A stretch of 64,000 nt of DNA from Sphingomonas sp. UV9 (GCF_004101245.1 NZ_SCIN01000002.1:434001-498000), one strand, 5' to 3'; positions 10,138 to 19,374 are shown, numbered from the stretch's first letter. Translations and numbers: made by a program. Notes: generated by a model not told the origin, from the letters alone.

Positions 10138-10887
10138 TCAGCCGCCAGACCAGTCGCCGGCCGCCGCCATCCAGAGCGCGACCGCCGCCCCGGCCGCGGT
10201 TTCCGCACGAAGGATCCGCGGCCCCAGGCCGATCCCCACCGCGTTCGGATGCGCACGAATCGCCTCGCGCTCGTCCGCGTCGAACCCGCCCTCGGGCCCG
10301 ATCAGGATCGCGGCCGAACCGGGCCGCCCGCGCATCGCCTCGAGTGCGGGCATGCCGCCGGTTTCGTCTGCGAAGAACAGCGCGCGGTCCTGCGGCCAGT
10401 CGCGGAGCAGCGCGGCGAGCTTCACCGGCTCGGCGACTGCGGGCAACGCGGTGCGCCCGCATTGCTCGGCCGCCTCGATCATCTGGGTGCGCAGCCGCTC
10501 GGTATTGGGCTTGTCGACGATCGTCCGCCGGGTGACCACCGGCACCAACCGCGCGACGCCGAGCTCGCACGCCTTCTCCGCCATCCAGTCGACCCGGCCT
10601 TTCTTGAGCGGCGCGGCGCACAGCCACAGATCGGGGACGTCCTCGCGTGGGCGCAGTAATTCGGTGACGTCGAGCGTGAGATCGCGCTTGCCGACGCTCG
10701 ACGCGACGCCGAGCCATTCGCCGGTCCGATCGTCGAACAGCTTGACCGGGTCGCCGATCTTCATCCGCATCACCCCGACGAGATAATGCGCAGCCGGCCC
10801 GTCGACATTGAGAGGACCGACCGACAGCGGCGTATCGACGAAGAGGCGCGGCGTGGACTGCGGCGGCCAGGCTGGAATTGCAGGCAT
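10138..10887 (-). CDS. rsmE: 16S rRNA (uracil-1498-N3)-methyltransferase RsmE
   Basis: SPOUT-class methyltransferase that modifies U1498 in helix 44 of 16S rRNA using S-adenosylmethionine. 249 residues. An N-terminal PUA-like domain (RLFVDTPLSV to about residue 75) is followed by the trefoil-knot domain with IGPEGGF near residue 195 and LGPRILRAETA near residue 222, the SAM-binding knot. Start ATG at 10887. Upstream of gshA on the same strand. Confidence 0.95.
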   Translation of the reverse strand: MPAIPAWPPQSTPRLFVDTPLSVGPLNVDGPAAHYLVGVMRMKIGDPVKLFDDRTGEWLGVASSVGKRDLTLDVTELLRPREDVPDLWLCAAPLKKGRVDWMAEKACELGVARLVPVVTRRTIVDKPNTERLRTQMIEAAEQCGRTALPAVAEPVKLAALLRDWPQDRALFFADETGGMPALEAMRGRPGSAAILIGPEGGFDADEREAIRAHPNAVGIGLGPRILRAETAAGAAVALWMAAAGDWSGG

Positions 10888-10954
10888 CGAGGCGTCCTAG
10901 CAAATCGTGTCGCGATGCGGGAGGGGCGAAGCGCGAGAAGGACGTCATGTACAC

Positions 10955-11059
10955 ACCTCCCCGGCGGAGGCCGGGGCCCAGGTGGAAAGGTCGTAATAAC
11001 GGAGCGCGATCTCCGGTTAGCAAACTTGCCGAACTGGATCCCGGCCTCCGCCGGGGAGG
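10955..11059. repeat. Palindromic repeat, family B
   Basis: About 105 bp with outer arms CCTCCCCGGCGGAGGCCGGG and CCGGCCTCCGCCGGGGAGG and a variable centre containing TAACGGAG. Copies recur at 19271, 26702, 44317, 52106, 52253 and, inside a gene, 63799. Confidence 0.8.
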
Positions 11060-11074
11060 CCAATATGAACGCGC

Positions 11075-11236
11075 TCACCGCTTCCGCCGCGCCAACATCT
11101 TCCGAACGAGCACCCAAACGACAACCGCCGCAAGAACACCGAGGACCAACACCCCCGCAACCGCCCCCGCGACGCGGAAAATCCCCCAGAACAGCGCTTC
11201 GACGAATCGCCCGACCGCGACCGAAAGGCCGATCAC
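11075..11236 (-). CDS. Small single-span membrane protein (hypothetical)
   Basis: 53 residues: an amphipathic N-terminus (VGRFVEALFWGIFRV), a strongly hydrophobic stretch VAGVLVLGVLAAVVVWVLV and a basic tail RKMLARRKR. GTG at 11236 is chosen because GGAG lies 8 nt upstream (TGTGGAGCCTCTTTTGTG). It sits divergent from ubiA and upstream of rsmE, separated by a family B repeat. No family recognised; reality rests on hydrophobicity, the basic anchor and the ribosome binding site. Confidence 0.42.
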   Translation of the reverse strand: MIGLSVAVGRFVEALFWGIFRVAGAVAGVLVLGVLAAVVVWVLVRKMLARRKR

Positions 11237-11318
11237 AAAAGAGGCTCCACACGCGACACGCCCCACCGGTAGCCGGCAAAGGCTTGCGCGCCAAACCCCG
11301 TCTTCCTACGCCGACCCG

Positions 11319-12260
11319 ATGCAGACCAAGCCGAGCCCCGCGGAAATCGTCCCCGACAGCGAGCATCGCGGTCTCGTCGGCCGCCTCCCGCCCACGTTGC
11401 GCGGCCTAGCCCTGCTCGCGCGGTTCGATCGCCCGATCGGCTGGTGGCTGCTGTTCTGGCCGGGCGCGTGGGGCGTCGCGCTCGCGGGCGGCGCGGTGCA
11501 GCGCTGGGACCTGATCCTCTGGCTGCTGCTCGGCAGCATCGCGATGCGCGGCGCGGGCTGCGTGTTCAACGACATCGTCGACCGCGATCTCGACGCGCAG
11601 GTCGCGCGCACCCGCGCGCGGCCGATCCCGAGTGGGCTCGTGTCGATCCGGCTCGCCTGGGTGTGGCTGGTCGTGCTCTGCCTGATCGGCTTCGTGGTCC
11701 TGCTGCAGCTGAGGTTCCTGGCTGCGATCGTCGCGCTCGCCAGCCTCGCGCCGGTCGCTGCCTATCCGTTCATGAAGCGGATCACCTGGTGGCCGCAGGC
11801 GTGGCTCGGCATCGTCTTTTCCTGGGCGCTGCTGGTCGGCTGGAGCCACATCGCCGGCACGCTCGATACGCCGATGTGGCTGCTCTACGCCGGCTCGATC
11901 GCCTGGGTGATCGGTTATGACACGATCTACGCGCTGCAGGACCGCGAGGACGACGCGATGATCGGCATCCGCTCCTCCGCGCTCCGCATGGGCACGCATG
12001 TGAAGGCGGGCGTCGGGATCTTCTACGTCGCCGCCGTCGCGTTCTGGGCCGCGGCGGTCTGGACCGTCCGTCCCGATCCGCTCGCGATCGCCGCGCTCGT
12101 CCCCGTCGCGCTCCATCTCGCGTGGCAGGTCGCGACGCTCAGACCGGGCACCAGCCCCGAAGCAGGCACCGCCGCACTCGCCCGCTTCCGCGCCAACCGG
12201 TTCGCCGGCTTGCTCATGTTCCTCGCCTGTGTGGTTGTCGGCACGAGCCTGGATCCTTAA
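11319..12260 (+). CDS. ubiA: 4-hydroxybenzoate polyprenyltransferase UbiA
   Basis: Integral membrane prenyltransferase attaching the polyprenyl tail to 4-hydroxybenzoate in ubiquinone synthesis. 313 residues from ATG at 11319, starting MQTKPSPAEI. About eight to nine membrane spans. The first Mg/diphosphate motif is N84-D-x-x-D-x-x-x-D (NDIVDRDLD) and the second is YALQDREDDAMIG around residue 205. An upstream in-frame extension would run through a family B repeat and is rejected. pmbA follows after 9 nt. Confidence 0.93.
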   Translation: MQTKPSPAEIVPDSEHRGLVGRLPPTLRGLALLARFDRPIGWWLLFWPGAWGVALAGGAVQRWDLILWLLLGSIAMRGAGCVFNDIVDRDLDAQVARTRARPIPSGLVSIRLAWVWLVVLCLIGFVVLLQLRFLAAIVALASLAPVAAYPFMKRITWWPQAWLGIVFSWALLVGWSHIAGTLDTPMWLLYAGSIAWVIGYDTIYALQDREDDAMIGIRSSALRMGTHVKAGVGIFYVAAVAFWAAAVWTVRPDPLAIAALVPVALHLAWQVATLRPGTSPEAGTAALARFRANRFAGLLMFLACVVVGTSLDP

Positions 12261-12269
12261 GTCGCTGAT

Positions 12270-13616
12270 ATGCTGACCCCAGACCAAGCCCGCGACCGCG
12301 CCCACGACATCGTCCAGCGCGCGAGGGCGGCGGGCGCCGACGCCGCCGACGCGGTCTTCGCCGCCGATGCCGCGCTCGACGTGTCGATCCGCCTCGGCAA
12401 GCTCGAGGATATCGGCCGCTCCGAAAGCGAGGATCTCGGCCTGCGCGTGTTCGTTGGCCAGCGTTCCGCCAGCGTCTCGACCTCCGAGCTGTCGACCGCG
12501 GCGATGGACGCGCTGGTCGAGCGCGCGGTCGCGATGGCGCGCGAGGCGCCCGAGGATCCCTGGGCCGGGCTCGCCCCCGCCGAACGCCTGCTCCGCGGCG
12601 ATCCGCCGATGCTCGGCCTCGACGATGGCGGCGAGGTCAGCCCCGAACAGTTGCGCGACGCCGCGCTCGAAGCCGAGGACGCCGCCCGCGCGGTCGCCGG
12701 CGTCTCGAACAGCGAAGGCGGCGGCGCCAGCGCCTCGCGCAGCGTCTGGGCGCTCGCCACCAGTCACGGGTTCGCCGGCGCGTACGCCGCGACCGGCTAC
12801 GGCGTGTCGGCCAGCGTGCTCGCGGGCGAGGGCGGCGCCATGCAACGCGACTACGCGCACAGCAGCGCCCGCCTCCGCGCGCATCTCGAAGCGCCCGACG
12901 CGATCGGCCGCCGCGCCGGGGAGCAGGCCGTCGCCCGGCTCAACCCCGGTCGCCTCGTCAGCGGACCGACCACGATCGTCTACGACCGCCGCGTCGGCGG
13001 ATCGCTGGTCGGCCACATGCTCGGCGCGATCTCAGGGCAGGCGATCACGCGGAAGACCAGCTTCCTGCTCGATTCGCTCGGCACGCAGGTGTTCGCGCAC
13101 GGCATCACGATCCGCGACGATCCGCACCGCCCGCACGGCCTGCGGTCGCGCCCGTTCGACGGCGAGGGCCTTCCCGTATCGCCGAGCGCGATCATCGAGG
13201 ACGGCATGCTCGAACGCTGGCTGCTCGACTCCGCCTCGGCGCGGCAGCTTGGGCTCGAGCCGACCGGCCACGCCGCGCGCGGCATCGGCGGCGGGCCCGG
13301 CACGTCGGCCAGCAATGTCTTCATCGAGCCGGGCCATGTCCCGCTCGAAACGCTGATCGCCGACATCATGTCGGGCGTCTACGTCACCGAATTGATGGGC
13401 GGCGGCGCGAACGGCGTGACCGGCGACTATAGCCGCGGCGCCGCGGGCTTCCGGATCGAGAACGGCGAGATTACCGGCCCGGTCGCCGAGTTCACGATCG
13501 CCGGCAACGTGAAGGACATGTTCCTCGCGATGACGCCCGCCAACGATCTCGAATTCCGCTACGGCGTCAACGTGCCGACCCTCCGCGTGGAGGGCATGAC
13601 GGTGGCGAGTGGCTGA
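12270..13616 (+). CDS. pmbA: TldE/PmbA-type metalloprotease subunit
   Basis: 448 residues of the TldD/TldE family, whose heterodimer is a zinc protease that unfolds and trims peptides, for example microcin B17 precursor and CcdA. The PmbA-type C-terminus is clear: TSASNVFIEPG, VTELMGGGANGVTGDYSRGAAGFRIENGEI and AGNVKDMFLAM. TldE lacks the HExxxH zinc site that TldD carries, consistent with what is seen; tldD is not in the window. It starts 9 nt after ubiA and overlaps the next gene by 8 nt. Confidence 0.92.
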   Translation: MLTPDQARDRAHDIVQRARAAGADAADAVFAADAALDVSIRLGKLEDIGRSESEDLGLRVFVGQRSASVSTSELSTAAMDALVERAVAMAREAPEDPWAGLAPAERLLRGDPPMLGLDDGGEVSPEQLRDAALEAEDAARAVAGVSNSEGGGASASRSVWALATSHGFAGAYAATGYGVSASVLAGEGGAMQRDYAHSSARLRAHLEAPDAIGRRAGEQAVARLNPGRLVSGPTTIVYDRRVGGSLVGHMLGAISGQAITRKTSFLLDSLGTQVFAHGITIRDDPHRPHGLRSRPFDGEGLPVSPSAIIEDGMLERWLLDSASARQLGLEPTGHAARGIGGGPGTSASNVFIEPGHVPLETLIADIMSGVYVTELMGGGANGVTGDYSRGAAGFRIENGEITGPVAEFTIAGNVKDMFLAMTPANDLEFRYGVNVPTLRVEGMTVASG

Positions 13617-14424
13617 GCGCTTGCGCGGCCCGCAGCGCTCGCCGGACTGGCTCCGCGCGATGGCCGACGCCGTATCGGCAATCGCCGCGGAGGCCGGCGC
13701 GATGGCGCACGACCGCTTCGACACCGATTTCCAGCGCTGGGAAAAGACCCCCGGCAGCCCGGTCTGCGAACTCGACATCGCGATCGACCGGATGCTCAAG
13801 GCGCGCCTGTCGACGCTGCTTCCCGAAGCCGGCTGGCTGTCGGAGGAAACCGCCGACAATGCGGATCGCCTCGCCAACGAGCTGCTCTGGGTGGTCGACC
13901 CGATCGACGGCACGCGCGACTATATCCGCGCGCGGCCCGGCTGGTGCGTCTCGATCGGGCTGGTCGACCGCGGCCGCCCGGTGATCGGCATCCTCGACGC
14001 CCCAACGCGCGGCGAACACTGGCGCGCGGTCGCCGGGCAGGGCGCCACTCGCAACGGCGTGCCGCTGAAGGCCGGCACCCGCACCGAGTTCGCTGGCAGC
14101 CGCACCCCGGTCGATGCGCTCCCCAAGGCCGACCGCGACCTCGTCATGGTCCACAAACCCAATTCGATCGCGCTGCGCATCGCGATGGTCGCCGCCGACG
14201 AAGCCGACCTCGTCGCGACGCTGCGCTGGGGCAACGAATGGGACATCGCCGCCGCGGTGCTGATCGCCAGCGAGGCGGGCGCCGCGGTGAGCGACGCGCT
14301 CGGCGCCTCGCTGGTGTTCAACAAGCCGCGGCCGCAGGCGTTTGGGGTGCTGGCGTGTGTTCCGGGGATACACGGCGCGGCGATAGACCGGTTGGCGGAC
14401 CGGGCGCGCACCGTGGCGGGCTGA
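13609..14424 (+). CDS. cysQ: Inositol monophosphatase-family phosphatase (CysQ-like)
   Basis: 271 residues of the Mg-dependent IMPase/FIG superfamily. Metal-site motifs visible are LSEETADN (residues 77-84 region) and WVVDPIDGTRDYIRARPGW, with a late GNEWDIAAAVLIASEAGA motif. The last fits 3'(2'),5'-bisphosphate nucleotidase CysQ better than classical SuhB, but the split is not certain without alignment. GTG start at 13609 overlaps the pmbA end by 8 nt, implying translational coupling. Confidence 0.85.
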   Translation: MAERLRGPQRSPDWLRAMADAVSAIAAEAGAMAHDRFDTDFQRWEKTPGSPVCELDIAIDRMLKARLSTLLPEAGWLSEETADNADRLANELLWVVDPIDGTRDYIRARPGWCVSIGLVDRGRPVIGILDAPTRGEHWRAVAGQGATRNGVPLKAGTRTEFAGSRTPVDALPKADRDLVMVHKPNSIALRIAMVAADEADLVATLRWGNEWDIAAAVLIASEAGAAVSDALGASLVFNKPRPQAFGVLACVPGIHGAAIDRLADRARTVAG

Positions 14425-14490
14425 CGGCGATCATGGGAGGGAAGCGGCCCGACCGCTTTGCCTAGCGCGTTTGAGGTTTGAGCTACGGCT

Positions 14491-14745
14491 CTACGGGTCA
14501 TTCTTTAATTTGCGCGGCCATGCAGGATCATAATCTGCTGGCTTCAAGCGGCGGATTGCTAGCCACAGCCCGATTAGCAGTAGATCGATGGCTAGCATTC
14601 GCGGTGAACGTTCGGCCCACCATTCAATGGTCGCAATGATGAAAACGGCCAGTATCAGTATTTTGGCTGCTGCCCAAGCAGGCACGTATTCCATCTCTTC
14701 ATCTTCAGGTTTTGCCGACACAGAACTACCCTTCAACCTCTCCAT
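14491..14745 (-). CDS. Hypothetical small membrane protein in AT-richer island
   Basis: 84 residues with an acidic N-terminus (KPEDEEMEYVPAW) and two adjacent hydrophobic segments, AAAKILILAVFIIATIEWW and MLAIDLLLIGLWLAI. No family recognised. Its base composition is clearly less GC-rich than the flanking core genes, like the gene at 15051-15914. Confidence 0.6.
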   Translation of the reverse strand: MERLKGSSVSAKPEDEEMEYVPAWAAAKILILAVFIIATIEWWAERSPRMLAIDLLLIGLWLAIRRLKPADYDPAWPRKLKNDP

Positions 14746-14878
14746 CGCACGCTACCGACCGATACCTGAAATTGAATGAACGACCGGTTGTAGGCAGATC
14801 GTAAGCAGCGCGGAGTGTCCGCGATTGGGCGAAAGCGAAATGGCGGGAATGGAGAGGAAGATGACGTGCCCTCCCGCG

Positions 14879-14961
14879 CGTCATCCCGGACTTGATCCGG
14901 GACCCAGAGCCACGAGCGGCGCCGTCCGAAACTCTGGGTCCTGACTTTCGTCAGGATGACG
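14879..14961. repeat. Palindromic repeat, family C
   Basis: About 83 bp with arms CGTCATCCCGGACTTGATCC and CTGACTTTCGTCAGGATGAC and inner CCAGAG/CTCTGGG. Family C copies at 22778 and 27923 have better-matched arms, so the left arm here has diverged. It occupies the gap between the two orphan genes; the rest of 14746-15050 shows nothing. Confidence 0.75.
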
Positions 14962-15050
14962 GAATGGGGAGAGGAAAGCGGACATTTAAATACCGCCCCC
15001 CGCATGTAGGCATTTAGGCCAAATGCGGAATTTTGGCGTAAATATCCGCA

Positions 15051-15914
15051 TCAGAACGCTTTTTTAAGATTCTTAGATACACTGAAGGGCGGAAAGTTTG
15101 GCTTATATCTGGAGCTGTCCAAAAGATCGTAATAGGAACTCCAAGCAAACTCACTTACGATTTCTTCCGGACGTTCGTAGGTATAAATGTGAATGTCGCC
15201 CAACATTCTACCCGTCTCTCTATAGCGTTCCTTTGCGACAGGTTTGACGTAAAGGCGTATCGTATATCTGATGTTGTTCAGAAATTCTGCAATGGTGCTG
15301 GCGTGGTATGCAAAGAGATGGGTGTGAAACCAATCCCAGCAGTCCGGCAAAGCCAGATAGGCTTCGTCTTCGGTTATCTGCTTTCCGTTGTCAGCAAGTA
15401 TGCGCCTAAGTTTCGCTGCCTGTCCTCCTAGCCTTAGAAAATTGTGTTTTCCAATGTCGCCTGTCATGCGGATGAAGTCGATGCGCTTAATGCGTAGATT
15501 GGTTTCTAGCGATATGCGGGCGAACCAAACCTTTTCCACAAAAGCCTCTGCTTCCAGCCATTCGATGAAGCTGTCCACGATCATTTTGAGCGGGGCGACT
15601 CTCGATCCGATAAGGGGCTGCTCACAAACGTGCCGGAGGTAATAAAGCGACGTGTGATCGGTCTGGACTTTATTGTTGGGGGGCTTCGGAAGTTCAAACG
15701 GCATGGGATCATTGCCCCGTGCGGTGACCGGCGAAAGGAAATCGCGGAGGAGGATATTGAACTGCCGTAGGGTTTCGCTCGTCTGCGGCAAGAGGTTTGT
15801 GTCGTGTCGCTTCTCGCCCAGCCCGCAGAAGATGGAGTGATTGACCATATCGTCTACCATACCCATCACGGCGTTAAGGATGATGGCTTCCTGTTCGATA
15901 AGCGAGAACTTCAT
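15051..15914 (-). CDS. Hypothetical protein, orphan in AT-richer island
   Basis: 287 residues from ATG at 15914 (MKFSLIEQEAIILNAVMGMV), which has GGGGAGA close upstream; a TTG at 15959 would add 15 residues but has no ribosome binding site. Largely alpha-helical, rich in aromatic and charged residues, no signal peptide or membrane span. It reads like a soluble protein (LRQFNILLRDFLSPV, IGKHNFLRLGGQAAKLRRIL, CWDWFHTHLFAYH). No domain recognised. AT content and codon use differ strongly from neighbours, suggesting horizontal transfer. Confidence 0.7.
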   Translation of the reverse strand: MKFSLIEQEAIILNAVMGMVDDMVNHSIFCGLGEKRHDTNLLPQTSETLRQFNILLRDFLSPVTARGNDPMPFELPKPPNNKVQTDHTSLYYLRHVCEQPLIGSRVAPLKMIVDSFIEWLEAEAFVEKVWFARISLETNLRIKRIDFIRMTGDIGKHNFLRLGGQAAKLRRILADNGKQITEDEAYLALPDCWDWFHTHLFAYHASTIAEFLNNIRYTIRLYVKPVAKERYRETGRMLGDIHIYTYERPEEIVSEFAWSSYYDLLDSSRYKPNFPPFSVSKNLKKAF

Positions 15915-16143
15915 GTCTCCCCGTAACCTGCTGGTCGAATGTCCGCAATTGAGCGACAACTAACCGTGCCCCAACGCAACGCGCTTACCCTTCGTCCTGC
16001 TTGTCAAATGAAACTGCAAACACCGGTCGCACCGATACACCTTGAGCGGCACGCGCCCGGCTGCCGCCACCACCAGCGCGTCCGCCTCCGACACGAACCG
16101 CGCCTTCCTGCGGCACACGCTGAGCCGGGTGCGCTTCACCCGC

Positions 16144-16851
16144 TCAGTCCTTGTACTTCATCTCCAGGAAGCGCCCCCGCGTCGACAGATTGTCGAGGTC
16201 GCTTTGCGCGAGGCGTGCGGTCATTTCGCCGATTTCCTGTTCGATCAGCTTCAGCCCGTCGACCAGTTCCGCGTCCGGCGTGCGGCCGTTGCGCGGGGTG
16301 GTGCGCAGCGACGGCGGGACCTTCTCGTAATCCTTGACGAAGGCGGGCAGTTGCTCGCCGATCAGCTTGCGCACGTCGACCGCCTCGGGCGTGTTCGCGT
16401 CGAGCGTCGCGAGTTGCGGCGTCAGCGTTTCGAGGCGCAGGCCGATCCGGTCGACCAGCGTCATCGCCGGCGCGGGCAGGGCGGGGCGCTGCGCCTCCAG
16501 CCAGCGCTCGGTCTGTGCCGGCAGCGCGCGGATATCGACCGACGCCAGCCGCTCGGGGGTCGGCGCGCGCTCCGCCGGCCACACCGCGAACAACACCGTC
16601 GCCGCGACCAGCAGCGCCATCACCAGCATCGCGCCGCCGATCCCGAGCGGCACGATCCAGCCGATCACCATCGCCGCGATCAGGATCGATACGTCGGCGA
16701 TGGCGATCCGGGTCAGCCTTTTGCCGATCGCCTGCGTCTGCTTGGCCCGCCCCCGCGATGGCGCGCGCGCGATGACGGCGCCCGTCCGGTCGTCCGAAAT
16801 GCGCGACCAGGAGGCGCGGGCGCTGGCGATGGCGTCGTCGACTTCGCTCAC
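16144..16851 (-). CDS. XpaC-like membrane protein paired with TelA
   Basis: 235 residues. A basic N-terminal tail is followed by two close membrane spans at about residues 50-67 and 72-92, and then a soluble helical domain ending EIGEMTARLAQSDLDNLSTRGRFLE. This layout, directly downstream of telA with a 5-nt gap, matches the XpaC-type partners (5-bromo-4-chloroindolyl phosphate hydrolysis family). The assignment leans on context; the biochemical role of these pairs is unclear. Confidence 0.65.
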   Translation of the reverse strand: MSEVDDAIASARASWSRISDDRTGAVIARAPSRGRAKQTQAIGKRLTRIAIADVSILIAAMVIGWIVPLGIGGAMLVMALLVAATVLFAVWPAERAPTPERLASVDIRALPAQTERWLEAQRPALPAPAMTLVDRIGLRLETLTPQLATLDANTPEAVDVRKLIGEQLPAFVKDYEKVPPSLRTTPRNGRTPDAELVDGLKLIEQEIGEMTARLAQSDLDNLSTRGRFLEMKYKD

Positions 16852-16856
16852 GGCGG

Positions 16857-18065
16857 TTACATCGCCTCCAGCTTGAACGCGCTCGGCGACGGGCCGCCGA
16901 GCTGACCTTGAGTCGCGCCTTCCGCCCGCGCGATATACCCACGCGATTTATCGACCTCGTTCGAAAGCGCGCCGACCGTGGTCTTCATGCTGTCGAGCGC
17001 CTTCAGCTTGAACACGTCGATCGCATCCATCGTGTCGTAGATATTCTGGAACGCGCGTTGCAGCGTCTCGAGCGGGATCGTCGCCGACGCCGCCTGCTCG
17101 TGGATCTGCGCGGTCTGCGACTTCAGCAGCTTGCCGGTCGAATCGATGATGTTCGCGGTCGTCGTGTTGAGCGCGGTGATCTGTTCGAGCACCAGCTTCT
17201 GGTTGGTCAGCGCCTGCGCCACCGTCACCGCGGTGCGCAGCGCGGACACGGTCGTGGTCGAAGCGCGATCGACGCCCTTCACCAGCTCGACATTGTTCTT
17301 CTTGACCAGATCGAGCGCGAGATAACCCTGCACGGTCACCGCCATCTGAGTCAGCAGATCCTGCGTGCGCTGGCGCGTATAGAACAACGCCGTCTCGCGG
17401 ATCGCCTTGGCCTTGGCCGGATCGCTATGGTCGAGCTCGTTGGCGACGTCCTCGAGCTTCGCGTCCATCGTCTTCGACAAATGGATCATCTGCTCGAGCC
17501 GCCCCATCGCGCCCCACAGGTTCGCGCGCTCGGTATCGATCGCGGCATTGTCCATCAGCAGCTCGTCCTTGCCCGAGCCGAGGCTCTTGAGGATCTGCGC
17601 GATGTGCGTCTGCGACGATTTATAGCCATCGAAATAATTGCGCATCTTGCCACCGAACGGGATGATCCCGAACAGCTTCTGCGGCGCGGTGAGGTTGCCC
17701 TTCTTGCCCGGATCGAGATCCTCGACGACGCGGCGCAGCTCGGCCAGATCCTTGCCGACGCCGGTCTCCTGATCCATCGCCTTGACCGGACGGTCGAGGA
17801 ACCGGTTCGACTGGCCCGCCGCCTCGCGGATTTCCTTCGCGCCCATCGCGGTGATCGCGTCGACGCGCTTGCCGAATTCGGGCGAGTTGACGTCCTGCGC
17901 GACGAGATCGGTCACGAACCCCGCGACGCGCTCGTCGAGCTGCGACTTCACGCCGGCGTCGACGGGTACCAGCCCGGCGGCCTTGGCGGCGGCGACGGTC
18001 GGCACCGGGTCGGGTGGCGTCAGTACCAGGCTCGGCTCAGTCAGCGTTTCCGGGGTCGTGGCCAT
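16857..18065 (-). CDS. telA: Toxic anion resistance protein, TelA/KlaA family
   Basis: 402 residues from ATG at 18065 (MATTPETLTEP), with GGAG 8 nt upstream; an ATG at 18101 is possible but lacks this. Family features include NRFLDRPVKAM, KLFGIIPFGGKMRNYFDGYKSSQ near residues 130-160, and long coiled-coil helices to the end. TelA homologues are linked to tellurite and antibiotic or envelope stress tolerance, with unknown mechanism. First gene of a two-gene operon with the XpaC-like gene. Confidence 0.9.
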   Translation of the reverse strand: MATTPETLTEPSLVLTPPDPVPTVAAAKAAGLVPVDAGVKSQLDERVAGFVTDLVAQDVNSPEFGKRVDAITAMGAKEIREAAGQSNRFLDRPVKAMDQETGVGKDLAELRRVVEDLDPGKKGNLTAPQKLFGIIPFGGKMRNYFDGYKSSQTHIAQILKSLGSGKDELLMDNAAIDTERANLWGAMGRLEQMIHLSKTMDAKLEDVANELDHSDPAKAKAIRETALFYTRQRTQDLLTQMAVTVQGYLALDLVKKNNVELVKGVDRASTTTVSALRTAVTVAQALTNQKLVLEQITALNTTTANIIDSTGKLLKSQTAQIHEQAASATIPLETLQRAFQNIYDTMDAIDVFKLKALDSMKTTVGALSNEVDKSRGYIARAEGATQGQLGGPSPSAFKLEAM

Positions 18066-18223
18066 GAAGTGTCTCCGTTCGGTAGGGCATGGTGGCTGCA
18101 ACCCGCCCCGCGTTCAAGTGGCGTATATAGATAATACACCCGGCTTGCCAACCGCTGCGTGGAACTAGGGGGAACCGGGAGGGGGTGTCGGCGGCTTTGT
18201 CCCCATATTCCAGGAGACACAGT

Positions 18224-19237
18224 ATGCGCGCCATCGGCTACACCACATCGCTCCCGATCGACGATCCGCAGTCGCTCGTCGATCTCGACCTGCCCAAGCC
18301 GGAGGCGACCGGCCGCGACCTGCTCGTCGAGGTGAATGCGGTGTCGGTGAACCCGGTCGACACCAAGATCCGCCAGCGCCGCGCGGATCCCGACGGCACG
18401 CCGCAGGTGCTCGGCTGGGACGCGGCCGGGACCGTCGTTGCGGTCGGCGATGCGGTCACGGAGTTCGCGGTCGGCGATGCCGTCTTCTATGCAGGCGCGA
18501 TCGACCGGCCGGGGACGAACGCCGAATATCACGTCGTCGACGACCGCATCGTCGGCCATAAGCCGCAGTCGCTCGACTGGGCGCAGGCGGCGGCGCTGCC
18601 GCTGACGTCGATCACCGCGTGGGAAACGCTGTTCGATCGGCTCGACGTGCGCAAGCCGGTGCCCGGTGCGGCGAACGCGATCCTGATCATCGGCGGTGCC
18701 GGCGGAGTCGGCTCGATCGCGATCCAGCTCGCGCGGCAGCTCACCGACCTGACCGTGATCGCCACCGCCTCGCGCGACGAAACGCGCAGCTGGGTCGAGA
18801 ATCTCGGCGCGCACCACGTGATCGACCACCGCAAGCCGCTCGCCGAACAGGTCGAGGCGCTCGGCCTCGGCGCGCCGGGCTTCGTCTTCTCGACCACGCA
18901 TACCGACGAGCATATCGCCGAGATCTCGACGCTGATCGCACCGCAGGGCCGGCTCGCGCTGATCGACGATCCCGAGACGCTCGATATCAGCCCGCTCAAG
19001 CAGAAGTCGATCTCGGTCCATTGGGAGCTGATGTACACGCGCTCGCTGTTCCAGACCGCGGACATGGGCGAGCAGGGCCGCATCCTCGACGAGGTCGCGC
19101 GGCTGGTGGACGCGGGGACGGTGCGGTCTACGCTGGCGGAGAATTTCGGGCGGATCGACGCGGCGAACCTGCGCAAGGCGCATGAGCGGATCGAGAGCCA
19201 CACCGCCAAGGGGAAGATCGTGCTCGAGGGGTTCTGA
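18224..19237 (+). CDS. MDR-family NADPH-dependent oxidoreductase (zinc-type ADH-like)
   Basis: 337 residues of the medium-chain dehydrogenase/reductase family: GroES-like N-terminal domain (VNPVDTKIRQRRADPDG, GWDAAGTVVAVG) and a Rossmann domain with GGAGGVGSIAIQLARQ near residue 157. The catalytic-zinc cysteine is absent, as in quinone-oxidoreductase-like members. Start ATG at 18224 follows AGGAGA (18212-18217) by 6 nt. Divergent from telA. The substrate is unknown; enoyl or quinone reduction is likely from the family. Confidence 0.88.
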   Translation: MRAIGYTTSLPIDDPQSLVDLDLPKPEATGRDLLVEVNAVSVNPVDTKIRQRRADPDGTPQVLGWDAAGTVVAVGDAVTEFAVGDAVFYAGAIDRPGTNAEYHVVDDRIVGHKPQSLDWAQAAALPLTSITAWETLFDRLDVRKPVPGAANAILIIGGAGGVGSIAIQLARQLTDLTVIATASRDETRSWVENLGAHHVIDHRKPLAEQVEALGLGAPGFVFSTTHTDEHIAEISTLIAPQGRLALIDDPETLDISPLKQKSISVHWELMYTRSLFQTADMGEQGRILDEVARLVDAGTVRSTLAENFGRIDAANLRKAHERIESHTAKGKIVLEGF

Positions 19238-19270
19238 CGCCGTCGTGGGAGCGATCTCTCCCGCGTCATA

Positions 19271-19374
19271 CCACCCCAACGGAGGCCGGGGCCCGATTGG
19301 GGAACAGCAGTAACGGCTGACAGCGCGTCATCATTGCCACCTTTCCAGTTGGGCCCCGGCCTGCGCCGGGGTGG
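19271..19374. repeat. Palindromic repeat, family B
   Basis: Arms CCACCCCAACGGAGGCCGGG and CCCGGCCTGCGCCGGGGTGG with GTAACGG in the centre. Together with the following family D copy it fills the 345-bp gap before the metalloprotease gene. Confidence 0.8.

Noticed and set aside
10878..11318. N-terminal extension of ubiA reaching back to 10878
   Set aside because: It would translate a family B repeat and arginine/proline-rich noise; UbiA proteins start where MQTKPSPAEI begins.
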